Shown: positions 54,086 to 61,983 of the stretch, in pieces
Layout: each line of letters opens with the position of its first letter
How positions within the stretch are numbered: position 1 is the first letter of the stretch
Assembly (NCBI RefSeq): GCF_000019085.1
Contig: NC_010321.1
Location: 814,501 to 878,500, forward strand
From: Thermoanaerobacter pseudethanolicus ATCC 33223
GTDB taxonomy: Bacteria; Bacillota; Thermoanaerobacteria; Thermoanaerobacterales; Thermoanaerobacteraceae
DNA length: 64,000 bases
Direction of reading: 5' to 3'
Position numbers and translations under genes: made by a program
The notes under the pieces: generated by a model
What the model was told of the DNA's origin: nothing
Databases searched by the model: none
Seen by the model: the letters and a program-made list of their open reading frames with translations, nothing else

Positions 54086-54808
54086 ATGAAAAAAAGTGTA
54101 TATATTTCCGTAGCTTTAGTTTCAATAGTATTAGGAATAATGCTTTCTACTCAATTTAAAATAGTAAAAAAAAGCGGCGTAGTTACTGTGCAGAGAGCAG
54201 AAGAATTGGCAGCTCAATTAAAGGAACTGCAGTCAGAAAAAGATGCTCTTCTAAAACAGATTAATGATTTAGAAGCAAAAATAAATGCTTACGAAGATTC
54301 TGCGTCCAAGAATAGCGTAATTACTCAAACTTTGAAAAATGATGTAGAAAAATATAAAGAATTAGCAGGACTGACTGACCTTCAAGGTCCAGGAGTAATT
54401 GTAACTATAAATGATAGCAAACAAGCCGTTCCCCCAGGACAAGACCCTAATTTATTTTTGGTTCACGATGAGGACTTATTGCGAGTTGTAAATGAGCTAA
54501 GAGCGGCAGGAGCGGAGGCCATATCTTTAAATGACCAAAGATTAATTGCTACTTCAGAAATTAGGTGCGTTGGTCCTACAGTAAATGTAAATTCTGTGCG
54601 TTTTTCTGCGCCGTATGTCATAAAGGCTATTGGAGACCCTGATACATTAGAGGCTGCTCTTAAGCTAAAGGGTGGAGTAGTAGATACTTTAGCTACTTGG
54701 GGAATAGAGGTAAATATCAAAAAATCGGACAATATATTGATTAAAAAATATGACGGAGTGATAAAGTTTAGATATGCAAAACCTTTAGTTGAAGGAGAGA
54801 ACAAGTAA
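54086..54808 (+). CDS. DUF881-family protein (YlxW/YlxX-like)
   Basis: A single-pass membrane protein of unknown function, found in the dcw cluster of most Firmicutes. The start at 54086 (MKKSVYISVAL) follows GGGGG; 240 residues. An N-terminal membrane helix (about 5-22), a coiled coil (about 35-75), and the DUF881 domain with LTDLQGPGVIVTINDS, NELRAAGAEAISLNDQRLIATSEIRC and PYVIKAIGDPDTLEAAL. It overlaps the next gene by one base. Confidence 0.88.
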   Translation: MKKSVYISVALVSIVLGIMLSTQFKIVKKSGVVTVQRAEELAAQLKELQSEKDALLKQINDLEAKINAYEDSASKNSVITQTLKNDVEKYKELAGLTDLQGPGVIVTINDSKQAVPPGQDPNLFLVHDEDLLRVVNELRAAGAEAISLNDQRLIATSEIRCVGPTVNVNSVRFSAPYVIKAIGDPDTLEAALKLKGGVVDTLATWGIEVNIKKSDNILIKKYDGVIKFRYAKPLVEGENK

Positions 54809-55152
54809 TGGCTTATATTATAATAATTAGTTTATTAATAGGAATAGTGATAGGTTTTATTTTGCCAATTAATATCCCCAGCACTTATGTTTCTTATTTA
54901 TCTGTTGCTATTCTTGCAGCGTTGGATTCAGTTTTTGGTGGTATTAGAGCTAGTCTTGAAGAGAAGTTTGATAATCTTATTTTTATAACTGGCTTTTTTG
55001 GCAATGCGATATTGGCAGGAGGCCTTGCTTATATTGGAGATGTGTTAGGAGTTCCTATTTATCTTGCGGCAATTTTTGTATTTGGAAGCAGGCTATTTGT
55101 CAATTTTGCATATATAAGGAGATATCTGATAGACAAGATGCGAAAAAGATAG
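54808..55152 (+). CDS. sbp: Small basic protein Sbp (DUF1290)
   Basis: An integral membrane protein of 114 residues with three hydrophobic segments and conserved FPINIPSTYVSYLSVAILAALDSVFGG-like region and RLFVNFAYIRRYLI at the end. It always lies in the dcw cluster beside the DUF881 gene in Firmicutes. Function unknown. The start ATG overlaps the previous stop (TAATG). Confidence 0.9.
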   Translation: MAYIIIISLLIGIVIGFILPINIPSTYVSYLSVAILAALDSVFGGIRASLEEKFDNLIFITGFFGNAILAGGLAYIGDVLGVPIYLAAIFVFGSRLFVNFAYIRRYLIDKMRKR

Positions 55153-55177
55153 CAGTCTCCTGAAGGAGGATTTGATA

Positions 55178-56404
55178 ATGGGTGATTTAATAGTTGGTTT
55201 AGACATTGGCACATCTAAAGTATGTACAATTATTGGAGAAGGGGATAAAAATGGAGAACTGCATATTGTTGGGATTGGCTATTATCCGTGTTATGGGGTT
55301 AAAAAAGGGGTTATTGTAGATATAGATGAAACTGCCTATTCTATAAAAAAGTCTGTGGAGCAAGCGGAAAGAATGGCCAACCAAAAAATATCCTCTGTGT
55401 ATTTGAAAATATATGGAGGGTTGACGACTATATATAAAAACAATGGAGTAGTAGCAGTATCGAGAGAAGATAGAGAAATAACAAAACAAGATGTGGATAG
55501 AGTTTTACAAGCTGCTAAAATCATTGCTATTCCTTCTGATAAAGAAATTATCGATGTTATACCATTAGAATATATTGTGGATGGGTATGGGGAAATAAAA
55601 GACCCTGTTGGAATGGCGGGTATAAGGTTAGAGGTAAATGCCGCTATAGTAACAGGTAGTGTTACCGCTATTCAAAATATGGAAAAGTGCGTTAAAAAAG
55701 CAGGGTTAGAGGTAGAGGGAATAATTGTAGGCCCTTTAGCTACAGGAGAAGCAGTACTTTTAAAAGATGAAAAAGAGTTGGGGGTTGCATTAATTGATGT
55801 GGGTGCAGGAGTGACTGATATTTCTGTTTTTAAGTATGGCAGCCTTATTTATTCATCTATGATAGCAGTCGGTGGATGGCATATCACAAACGATTTATCT
55901 ATAGGGTTAAAGATTTCTTTTGAAGAAGCCGAAAATATAAAGAAGAAATATGGAACTTTAGAAAAATTATCCCCTGAAAAGCTGGAACCAATTAAAATTG
56001 CTAGTTTAGCAGGTAAAAGCAAATCAGCTACAGATGTAAATGAAATATCTGATATAATAGAAGCGAGGGTTTCTGAACTTTTAATGCTTGTGTATGAGAG
56101 ATTGGAAGAAGCAAAAGTTCTGGAAGACATTGTTACAAATGTAGTCATAACAGGTGGAGGCATTTCCTTTTTAAAGGGAAATATAGAGTTGGCACAAAAA
56201 ATTTTTAATAGAAACATTCGCATTGGTTCTCCGCAAAATATCGGAGTAGCAACTCCTATTTACTCGGCAGGGGTAGGAGTGGTAAAATATGTATATAACA
56301 ATAAGAGGTTTATGCATAATGTCCAACCGACTGATAAAAAAGAGAAAAAGAGTTCTAAATTAGTTGATAAACTCAAAGAAATATTTAGCGATTTTTGGGC
56401 GTAA
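55178..56404 (+). CDS. ftsA: Cell division protein FtsA
   Basis: An actin-like ATPase that tethers FtsZ to the membrane. AGGAGG sets the start at 55178 (MGDLIVGLDIGTSKVCTIIGE), giving 408 residues. The phosphate 1 motif GLDIGTSKVC, phosphate 2 (ALIDVGAGVTDISVF) and the adenosine motif (VVITGGGISFLKG) are intact, and the 1C domain lies between the first two (about 80-160). The C-terminal amphipathic helix (LVDKLKEIFSDFWA) is the membrane-targeting sequence. It precedes ftsZ by 15 bp. Confidence 0.95.
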   Translation: MGDLIVGLDIGTSKVCTIIGEGDKNGELHIVGIGYYPCYGVKKGVIVDIDETAYSIKKSVEQAERMANQKISSVYLKIYGGLTTIYKNNGVVAVSREDREITKQDVDRVLQAAKIIAIPSDKEIIDVIPLEYIVDGYGEIKDPVGMAGIRLEVNAAIVTGSVTAIQNMEKCVKKAGLEVEGIIVGPLATGEAVLLKDEKELGVALIDVGAGVTDISVFKYGSLIYSSMIAVGGWHITNDLSIGLKISFEEAENIKKKYGTLEKLSPEKLEPIKIASLAGKSKSATDVNEISDIIEARVSELLMLVYERLEEAKVLEDIVTNVVITGGGISFLKGNIELAQKIFNRNIRIGSPQNIGVATPIYSAGVGVVKYVYNNKRFMHNVQPTDKKEKKSSKLVDKLKEIFSDFWA

Positions 56405-56419
56405 AGAGGAGGGTTTTTT

Positions 56420-57493
56420 GTGATAGGTATAGAAACTGATATGGAACAATTTGCTGCTATTAAAGTAATAGGAGTTGGTGGTGGAGGCGGAAATGCTGTA
56501 AATCGAATGATTGATGCTGGCCTTCGCGGTGTTGAGTTTATTGCAATTAATACAGACAAGCAGGCTCTTTATTTATCGAAAGCTGAAATAAAAATACAAA
56601 TTGGTGAAAAATTAACAAAAGGGTTAGGAGCAGGAGCAAACCCTGAAATTGGGAAAAAAGCTGCTGAAGAATCTAGAGAAGAAATAGAACGAGTTATAAA
56701 AGGTGCTGATATGATATTTATCACTTCTGGCATGGGAGGAGGCACAGGAACAGGAGCTGCTCCTGTTGTGGCGGAAATAGCAAAAGAATTAGGAATTTTG
56801 ACTGTAGGAGTAGTTACCAAGCCTTTTACCTTTGAAGGGAGAAAAAGGATGGCCCATGCAGAAATGGGCATTGAAGAACTTAAAAAACATGTAGATGCTC
56901 TTATTACTATTCCTAATGATAGATTATTGCAAGTTGTAGAGAAAAAGACTTCAATGATCGATGCTTTTAAATTAGCGGATGATGTTTTAAGACAAGGTGT
57001 TCAAGGTATATCCGATCTTATTGCAGTTCCTGGACTTGTCAATGTGGATTTTGCTGATGTAAAAACGATTATGACAAATACAGGTCTTGCACATATGGGA
57101 ATAGGCATAGCTTCTGGGGAAAATAAAGCTACTGAGGCAGCGAAACAAGCCATTCATAGTCCACTATTAGAGACTTCAATTGAAGGCTCAAGAGGAATTC
57201 TTTTGAATATTGCAGGAGGTCCGAATTTAACCATATTTGAAGTTAATGAAGCGGCTAATTTTATCTATGAGGCTGCTGACCCTGATGCAAATATTATATT
57301 TGGTGCAGTAATAGACGAGGCATTAGAGGACCAAATAAGGATTACTGTTATAGCTACAGGATTTGAAAGAAATGAAAAATCTAAGGATACAGCAAAGAAA
57401 AAAGACACTAGGGAGCCTGAAGTAAAATTAGAAAATGTTATAGAGAGTGATGATTTAGATATACCTACTTTTTTAAGAAGAGGGAGACGATAA
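56420..57493 (+). CDS. ftsZ: Cell division protein FtsZ
   Basis: A tubulin-like GTPase that forms the Z-ring. It has 357 residues from a GTG start behind [22 protein letters not shown] (about 18-31), INTDKQAL, the tubulin signature [13 protein letters not shown] (about 108-120), the T7 loop [11 protein letters not shown] and the C-terminal tail [13 protein letters not shown], which binds FtsA, are all present. The gene ends in a hairpin that is duplicated about 290 bp downstream. Confidence 0.98.
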   Translation: MIGIETDMEQFAAIKVIGVGGGGGNAVNRMIDAGLRGVEFIAINTDKQALYLSKAEIKIQIGEKLTKGLGAGANPEIGKKAAEESREEIERVIKGADMIFITSGMGGGTGTGAAPVVAEIAKELGILTVGVVTKPFTFEGRKRMAHAEMGIEELKKHVDALITIPNDRLLQVVEKKTSMIDAFKLADDVLRQGVQGISDLIAVPGLVNVDFADVKTIMTNTGLAHMGIGIASGENKATEAAKQAIHSPLLETSIEGSRGILLNIAGGPNLTIFEVNEAANFIYEAADPDANIIFGAVIDEALEDQIRITVIATGFERNEKSKDTAKKKDTREPEVKLENVIESDDLDIPTFLRRGRR

Positions 57494-57517
57494 ATCTGCA
57501 AAGGTTTCTTTGCAGAT
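57494..57517 (+). terminator. Terminator hairpin after ftsZ, copy 1
   Basis: Stem ATCTGCAAAG / CTTTGCAGAT with loop GTTT immediately after the ftsZ stop. No T-run follows this copy. Confidence 0.55.
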
Positions 57518-57783
57518 CAGTTTGTTGACAAAGTTAAAAAATATTCAAAGGAGATATTTTGCATCGTCGCTCCGATGTTCCAAAGCGACAAAACTAAAGC
57601 TCGACCTTCGGGCTCCGGCAGGGTACCGGGCACAATCGGCATCCATGCCTTAAGGTGCCCGCCTTCGCCATCCATGGCTTCGGCCCTGCCTCCACCCTCG
57701 GTCTTGCTAAGTTTTGTTACCGCTTTGTAACAAGTCGCTCCTTATGCAAAATATCTCCTTTACGAAAGTTTGTCTACAGTCTG
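57518..57783. repeat. GC-rich nested palindromic element between ftsZ and spoIIGA
   Basis: Folded helices that can be read: P1 AAAGGAGATATTTTGCAT (57547-57564) with its exact complement (57744-57761), 18 bp; P2 CAAAGCG-ACAAAACT (57581-57595) with AGTTTTGT-TAC-CGCTTTG (57710-57727), a 3-nt bulge; P3 GGCAGGG (57617-57623) with CCCTGCC (57684-57690); P4 GGGCAC/GTGCCC (57628-57633, 57655-57660) enclosing GGCAT-CC-ATGCC; P5 GCCAT-CC-ATGGC (57667-57678). The outer flanks (57518-57540 and 57762-57783) are also imperfectly inverted (GATCAG...). The core (about 57596-57700) is visibly far richer in G and C than the rest of the window. No open reading frame with family features is present. It could be a mobile palindromic repeat (MITE/REP-like) or a structured RNA. 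This 464-bp region has no gene. Confidence 0.85.
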
Positions 57784-57814
57784 ATCTGCAAAGGTTTCTT
57801 TGCAGATTTTTTTA
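57784..57814 (+). terminator. Terminator hairpin, copy 2, with T-run
   Basis: An identical 24-base copy of the ftsZ-end hairpin, here followed by seven T residues. This looks like the original terminator or one regained after the element inserted. Confidence 0.8.
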
Positions 57815-57957
57815 TGCAAAAATTCTACAAAAACAACCTTATTTTTATTCCAAAATATTACAATAAATTTGAGATTTTTATTTTATAATATGAATAAAAT
57901 AAGCAAATGGGAATATACATTGTATAAGGATTAAAAGAGTCCCCGGGGATGGTATGA

Positions 57958-58788
57958 ATGTATTTAGACGTAATTTTTTTCGAAAATTTAATTATTAACT
58001 ATCTTATTTTATCCCTTACACGAAAATTTTCTAAAAAGGGCAGCAAACCTATTAAGCTTTTTTTAGGTGCATTATTGGGAGCGTGTTATGTCCTAATATT
58101 TTTTTTGTTACCTTATAAGATGATTCACGAAGTTTTCGCAAAAATTATTTTATCTCTCTTAATAATATATATGGCATTTACTCCAAAAACATTAAAAGAA
58201 TTTTTGAGAATTTTAGCAGTTTTTTATCTAATTTCTTTTGCGATAGGTGGGACAATTTTTGCAGTTTTGTATACGGCAAAATTTAATTTACACAGTTTAT
58301 GGATTGGAATATTGATAGCTATTTTACTTTTCTATACTAATTGGGATTATATAGTGAGAAAATCAAAAGAGGAAAAAATGTTATACAGCATAAAAATAGA
58401 AATTTTTCAAAAACAAGTAGAGATAAAAGGATTATTGGATACTGGAAATAGATTATACGACCCTTTAACTAAATCGCCTGTTGTGGTAGTAGAGTTTTTG
58501 GCTATGAAAAATATACTTCCTGATAATATGGAAATTTTATTAAATGAAGAGAAGATAGATTTTAACAAAATTTTTGAAGTTTTGAAAGAGGAAAGATGGT
58601 TATCAAGGATAAGGTTAATACCCTTTATATCAGTAGGACAGTCTAAAGGAATAATGTTAGGATTTAAGCCAGATAAATTAGTGGTAGGTGAAAAAGAGAT
58701 AAGGAATGTAATAGTAGGAGTATACAAAAGCCAAATAGATAAATATGGTAATTATGCGGCGTTGTTAGCACCAGAAATTTTAGTATAA
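57958..58788 (+). CDS. spoIIGA: Sporulation sigma-E processing peptidase SpoIIGA
   Basis: A membrane aspartyl protease that removes the pro-sequence from pro-sigma-E in the mother cell after a forespore signal. It has 276 residues. Five membrane helices fill about residues 5-135; the cytosolic protease domain follows and has the single catalytic Asp in [12 protein letters not shown] (near residue 160). [16 protein letters not shown] is another family segment. The ATG at 57958 follows GGGGATGG, itself part of a small TCCCCGGGGA palindrome. It is 15 bp upstream of sigE, as in Bacillus. Confidence 0.93.
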   Translation: MYLDVIFFENLIINYLILSLTRKFSKKGSKPIKLFLGALLGACYVLIFFLLPYKMIHEVFAKIILSLLIIYMAFTPKTLKEFLRILAVFYLISFAIGGTIFAVLYTAKFNLHSLWIGILIAILLFYTNWDYIVRKSKEEKMLYSIKIEIFQKQVEIKGLLDTGNRLYDPLTKSPVVVVEFLAMKNILPDNMEILLNEEKIDFNKIFEVLKEERWLSRIRLIPFISVGQSKGIMLGFKPDKLVVGEKEIRNVIVGVYKSQIDKYGNYAALLAPEILV

Positions 58789-58802
58789 TGGGGGTGTTGG
58801 AA

Positions 58803-59528
58803 GTGCAACTAAAAACAAAAGTAAAAATAGAAATGCTATTGTTGTGGAAAAAAATCCTTGATTTTTTAGATTTATCTGAAGGCATATTTTATATTGGAGG
58901 AAGTGAAGCATTACCTCCACCTCTTTCTGTAGAAGAAGAAATATATTTAATTTCAAAAATGGAAAAAGGAGATAATGAAGCAAAAACGGTACTTATTGAA
59001 AGAAATTTAAGATTGGTAGTATATATAGCAAAAAAATTTGAAAACACAGGAGTAGGAATCGAAGATTTAATATCTATTGGCACGATTGGACTTATAAAAG
59101 CTATTAATACTTTCAATCCTAAGAAAAAAATAAAATTAGCTACTTATGCTTCTCGATGCATTGAGAATGAGATATTAATGTATTTAAGAAGGAATAGCAA
59201 AACTAAATTAGAGGTTTCTTTTGATGAACCTTTAAATGTAGATTGGGATGGAAATGAACTTTTGCTTTCAGATATTTTAGGCACTGATAATGAAACAGTT
59301 TATAAATATATCGAAGATGAAGTAGAAAAGGAATTATTGACTTCTGCATTAAAGAAATTACCAGATAGAGAAAAAAAGATAATAGGACTTAGATTTGGAT
59401 TAGAGGGTGGAGTAGAAAAGACTCAAAAAGAAGTGGCAGATATGTTGGGAATTTCACAGTCCTATATTTCTCGCTTAGAAAAAAAGATTTTAAAAAGATT
59501 AAAAAAAGAAATGAATAGACTAGTTTAA
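58803..59528 (+). CDS. sigE: RNA polymerase sigma-E (pro-sigma-E)
   Basis: The mother-cell sporulation sigma factor. The frame begins upstream, but the GTG at 58803 fits GGGGGTG and the family N-terminus, giving 241 residues (Bacillus: 239). The pro-sequence is the basic, hydrophobic N-terminal ~29 residues, and cleavage should fall near [15 protein letters not shown]. Region 2 has [37 protein letters not shown], and region 4 has the [24 protein letters not shown] helix-turn-helix. It is the substrate of SpoIIGA. Confidence 0.96.
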   Translation: MQLKTKVKIEMLLLWKKILDFLDLSEGIFYIGGSEALPPPLSVEEEIYLISKMEKGDNEAKTVLIERNLRLVVYIAKKFENTGVGIEDLISIGTIGLIKAINTFNPKKKIKLATYASRCIENEILMYLRRNSKTKLEVSFDEPLNVDWDGNELLLSDILGTDNETVYKYIEDEVEKELLTSALKKLPDREKKIIGLRFGLEGGVEKTQKEVADMLGISQSYISRLEKKILKRLKKEMNRLV

Positions 59529-59535
59529 GCGTTTC

Positions 59536-59565
59536 TGTATATTTTTTTATCCTGCCGGCAATACT
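59536..59565 (+). promoter_or_regulatory. Candidate sigma-F/sigma-G promoter of sigG
   Basis: TGTATA (59536-59541), 17 bp, CAATACT (59559-59565). The pattern is close to forespore consensus (TGAATA, CATACTA) but not exact. It is placed 33 bp before the gene. Confidence 0.55.
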
Positions 59566-59597
59566 GTTAATAAGCTAAACATGTGGGGGCAGGATTT

Positions 59598-60368
59598 ATG
59601 AATAACAAAGTTGAAATTTGCGGTGTCAATACCTCTAAGTTACCTGTTTTAAAACCTTCCAAGCAAAAAGAGCTACTGCAGCGGATGAAAAATGGAGACA
59701 AAAAAGCAAGAGAAGAATTTATAAATGGCAATTTGCGATTGGTACTAAGTGTTATTCAAAGATTTAATAATCGCGGGGAATACGTAGATGATTTGTTTCA
59801 AGTAGGATGTATAGGGCTTATAAAAGCTATTGACAATTTTGACTTAAATCAAAATGTAAAATTTTCTACTTATGCTGTTCCAATGATAATTGGAGAAATA
59901 AGAAGATACTTAAGAGATAACACTCCTATAAGGGTGAGCCGCTCTTTAAGAGATATAGCCTATAAAGCATTACAGGTAAGGGACAAATTAGTATCGGAAA
60001 ATTCCAAAGAGCCGACAGTAGGCGAAATAGCTAAAGAGCTGGACCTTCCAAGAGAGGAAGTGGTAATGGCTCTTGATGCTATTCAAGAACCGGTTTCTTT
60101 GTTTGAACCTATATATCATGATGGTGGAGATGCAATTTATGTGATGGACCAAGTCAGCGATGACAAAAATATGGATGAAGTGTGGCTAGAGAAAATTGCA
60201 TTAAAAGAAGCAATACAAAAACTAAGCGAAAGGGAAAAAATGATATTGACGATGAGATTTTTTGAAGGGAAAACCCAGATGGAGGTAGCAAAAGAGATAG
60301 GAATATCTCAAGCACAAGTTTCAAGATTAGAAAAAGCGGCTTTAAATCACATGAGGAAATACATCTAG
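59598..60368 (+). CDS. sigG: RNA polymerase sigma-G
   Basis: The late forespore sigma factor. The start at 59598 (MNNKVEICGVNTSKLPVL) follows GGGGGCAGG and gives 256 residues. The N-terminal GVNTSKLPVL is a sigma-G hallmark. Region 2 has NLRLVLSVIQRFNNRGEYVDDLFQVGCIGLIKAIDNF, region 3 has RVSRSLRDIAYKALQVRDKL and region 4 has TQMEVAKEIGISQAQVSRLEKAAL. It follows sigE, the conserved spoIIGA-sigE-sigG order. Confidence 0.97.
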   Translation: MNNKVEICGVNTSKLPVLKPSKQKELLQRMKNGDKKAREEFINGNLRLVLSVIQRFNNRGEYVDDLFQVGCIGLIKAIDNFDLNQNVKFSTYAVPMIIGEIRRYLRDNTPIRVSRSLRDIAYKALQVRDKLVSENSKEPTVGEIAKELDLPREEVVMALDAIQEPVSLFEPIYHDGGDAIYVMDQVSDDKNMDEVWLEKIALKEAIQKLSEREKMILTMRFFEGKTQMEVAKEIGISQAQVSRLEKAALNHMRKYI

Positions 60369-60396
60369 CTTATCAGGAATGATAAGCTAGATTTTT
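60365..60396 (+). terminator. Intrinsic terminator after sigG
   Basis: TCTAGCTTATCA / TGATAAGCTAGA perfect 12-bp stem with a four-base loop and T6 tail; it contains the sigG stop codon. Confidence 0.88.
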
Positions 60397-60436
60397 TCAT
60401 ATAATTTTATGAAAAGGACAAAAGGGGGAAATGAGG

Positions 60437-60682
60437 ATGATTAAAGCTTCAGAATTAAGAGATAAAGATGTTATAGATATAAATACAGGAGAAAAATTAG
60501 GGAATATAATTGACATTGAAGTAAACCTTGAAGAAGGAAGAGTAGAGGGAATTGTTATACCGAAAGAAACAAGTTTTTTTAGGTTTTTTAATAAAGATAT
60601 AGAAATATACTTGCCGTGGGAATCTATAAAAAAGATTGGAACGGACGTTATATTAGTAGATTTCAAAGACAGAGAAGCTTAA
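60437..60682 (+). CDS. ylmC: YlmC/YmxH-family PRC-barrel protein
   Basis: A small soluble protein of 81 residues, starting MIKASELRDKDVIDI behind AAGGGGG (an ATG six bases earlier is also in frame). It matches the YlmC/YmxH family: a PRC-barrel-like fold with GEKLGNIIDIEVN and GIVIPKETSFFRFF, then LPWESIKKIGTDVILVD. In Bacillus it lies beside sporulation sigma genes. Function unknown. Confidence 0.88.
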   Translation: MIKASELRDKDVIDINTGEKLGNIIDIEVNLEEGRVEGIVIPKETSFFRFFNKDIEIYLPWESIKKIGTDVILVDFKDREA

Positions 60683-60749
60683 GTTTGACTAATGAAAACA
60701 AGTTTATTATAATTTTATTAAACAATTAAGAATTGTTGGAGGTAATAAG

Positions 60750-61226
60750 ATGAAATGCCCTTATTGTGGGTATCCAGATTCAAAAGTTATTGATTCTCGA
60801 CCTACAGATGATAACACTTCTATAAGGAGAAGAAGGGAATGTTTAAAATGTGGGAAGAGATTTACTACTTATGAGAAAGTAGAACAATTGCCTATACTTG
60901 TAATAAAAAAAGACAATCGCCGAGAAGTCTATGACAGAGATAAAATATTAAAAGGCATGATAAAAGCTTGCGAAAAAAGGCCAGTGCCTATAAAGGTGTT
61001 AGAAGAAATTACAGATGAAATTGACAAAAGAATAATAAATTCAATGGAAAGGGAAATAACCTCCACCGAAATCGGAGAAATGGTAATGGAAAAACTTAAA
61101 AATGTAGATGAAGTAGCTTATGTCAGATTTGCTTCTGTTTATAGGCAGTTTAAAGACATAAATACTTTTATGGATGAACTTAAGAAACTTCTTAAAGAGA
61201 ATGAGACAAAAAAAGAAAAGACATAA
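60750..61226 (+). CDS. nrdR: Transcriptional repressor NrdR
   Basis: A Zn- and nucleotide-binding repressor of ribonucleotide reductase genes that senses dATP/ATP. It has 158 residues. The N-terminal zinc ribbon (CPYC at about 3-6, then CLKC at about 31-34) is followed by the [16 protein letters not shown] segment and the ATP-cone domain (about 46-136). An AATTGTTGGAGG ribosome site precedes the ATG. It follows ylmC by 67 bp. Confidence 0.95.
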   Translation: MKCPYCGYPDSKVIDSRPTDDNTSIRRRRECLKCGKRFTTYEKVEQLPILVIKKDNRREVYDRDKILKGMIKACEKRPVPIKVLEEITDEIDKRIINSMEREITSTEIGEMVMEKLKNVDEVAYVRFASVYRQFKDINTFMDELKKLLKENETKKEKT

Positions 61227-61278
61227 TTTTATTTTTTGCTTCAAATGTGTACAAGCCATATTATCTGGAGGTGTCAAA

Positions 61279-61983
61279 ATGGCCCATACGGTTTTGGTTA
61301 TAGAAGATGAAATTCATATATTGGAACTTTTAAGATACAACTTGGAAGCAGCAGGGTACAAAGTTATTACTTCGGAAAATGGAAAAGAAGGCTTGGATAA
61401 AGCATTTGAAGGAAAACCCGATTTGGTTATATTAGATTTGATGTTGCCAGATGTAGATGGACTGGAAATATGTAAAATTTTAAAAAAGAATGATGAAACG
61501 AAAAATATACCGATAATAATGTTAACAGCAAAAAGCGAAGAATTTGATAAAGTATTGGGATTGGAGTTGGGAGCAGATGATTATATAACAAAGCCTTTCA
61601 GCGTAAGAGAATTGTTAGCTCGAATTAAAGCTGTTCTTCGGCGAACCCAACAACCAGAAGAAGAAAAAGAAGAAATAATAAAATTTGGTGATATAGTTAT
61701 AGATACTGGGAAGCATTTGGTTTATAAAAAAGGAAAAGTCCTAGAATTGACTTTAAAAGAGTTTGAGCTTTTAAAACTTTTGTCTCAAAATATGGGTAAA
61801 GTATTAACTAGAGACTATCTTTTAGACAAAGTATGGGGATATGAATATGCTGGAGAAACTCGAACTGTTGATGTACACATCAGGCATTTAAGAAAGAAAA
61901 TAGAAGACGATGATAAATCCCCTGTATATATTGAAACTGTAAGAGGAATTGGGTATAAGTTAAATGATAAAGGTGAAGCGTAA
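61279..61983 (+). CDS. phoP: PhoP/PhoB-type response regulator (OmpR family)
   Basis: A winged-helix response regulator; with the next gene and pstS, it is very likely the phosphate-starvation regulator. The open frame begins upstream, but GGAGGTGTCAAA sets the start at 61279 (MAHTVLVIEDEIHI), giving 234 residues. The receiver domain has the acidic pair IEDE, the phospho-Asp in LVILDLMLPDVDG (near 53), the switch Thr in MLTAKSEE and the Lys in YITKPFSVREL. The C-terminal winged helix starts GDIVIDTGKHLVYKKGKVLELTLKEFELLKLL. Confidence 0.92.
   Translation: MAHTVLVIEDEIHILELLRYNLEAAGYKVITSENGKEGLDKAFEGKPDLVILDLMLPDVDGLEICKILKKNDETKNIPIIMLTAKSEEFDKVLGLELGADDYITKPFSVRELLARIKAVLRRTQQPEEEKEEIIKFGDIVIDTGKHLVYKKGKVLELTLKEFELLKLLSQNMGKVLTRDYLLDKVWGYEYAGETRTVDVHIRHLRKKIEDDDKSPVYIETVRGIGYKLNDKGEA

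Noticed and set aside
57823-57831. TTCTACAAA (a reverse Spo0A-like box) upstream of spoIIGA
   Set aside because: One mismatch to the 0A box, and no matching -10 at the expected distance could be found.
57655-57888. Open frame of 77 codons inside the palindromic element and downstream DNA
   Set aside because: It has no ribosome site, starts inside a hairpin arm, and its sequence is a translation of the folded repeat; no family features.
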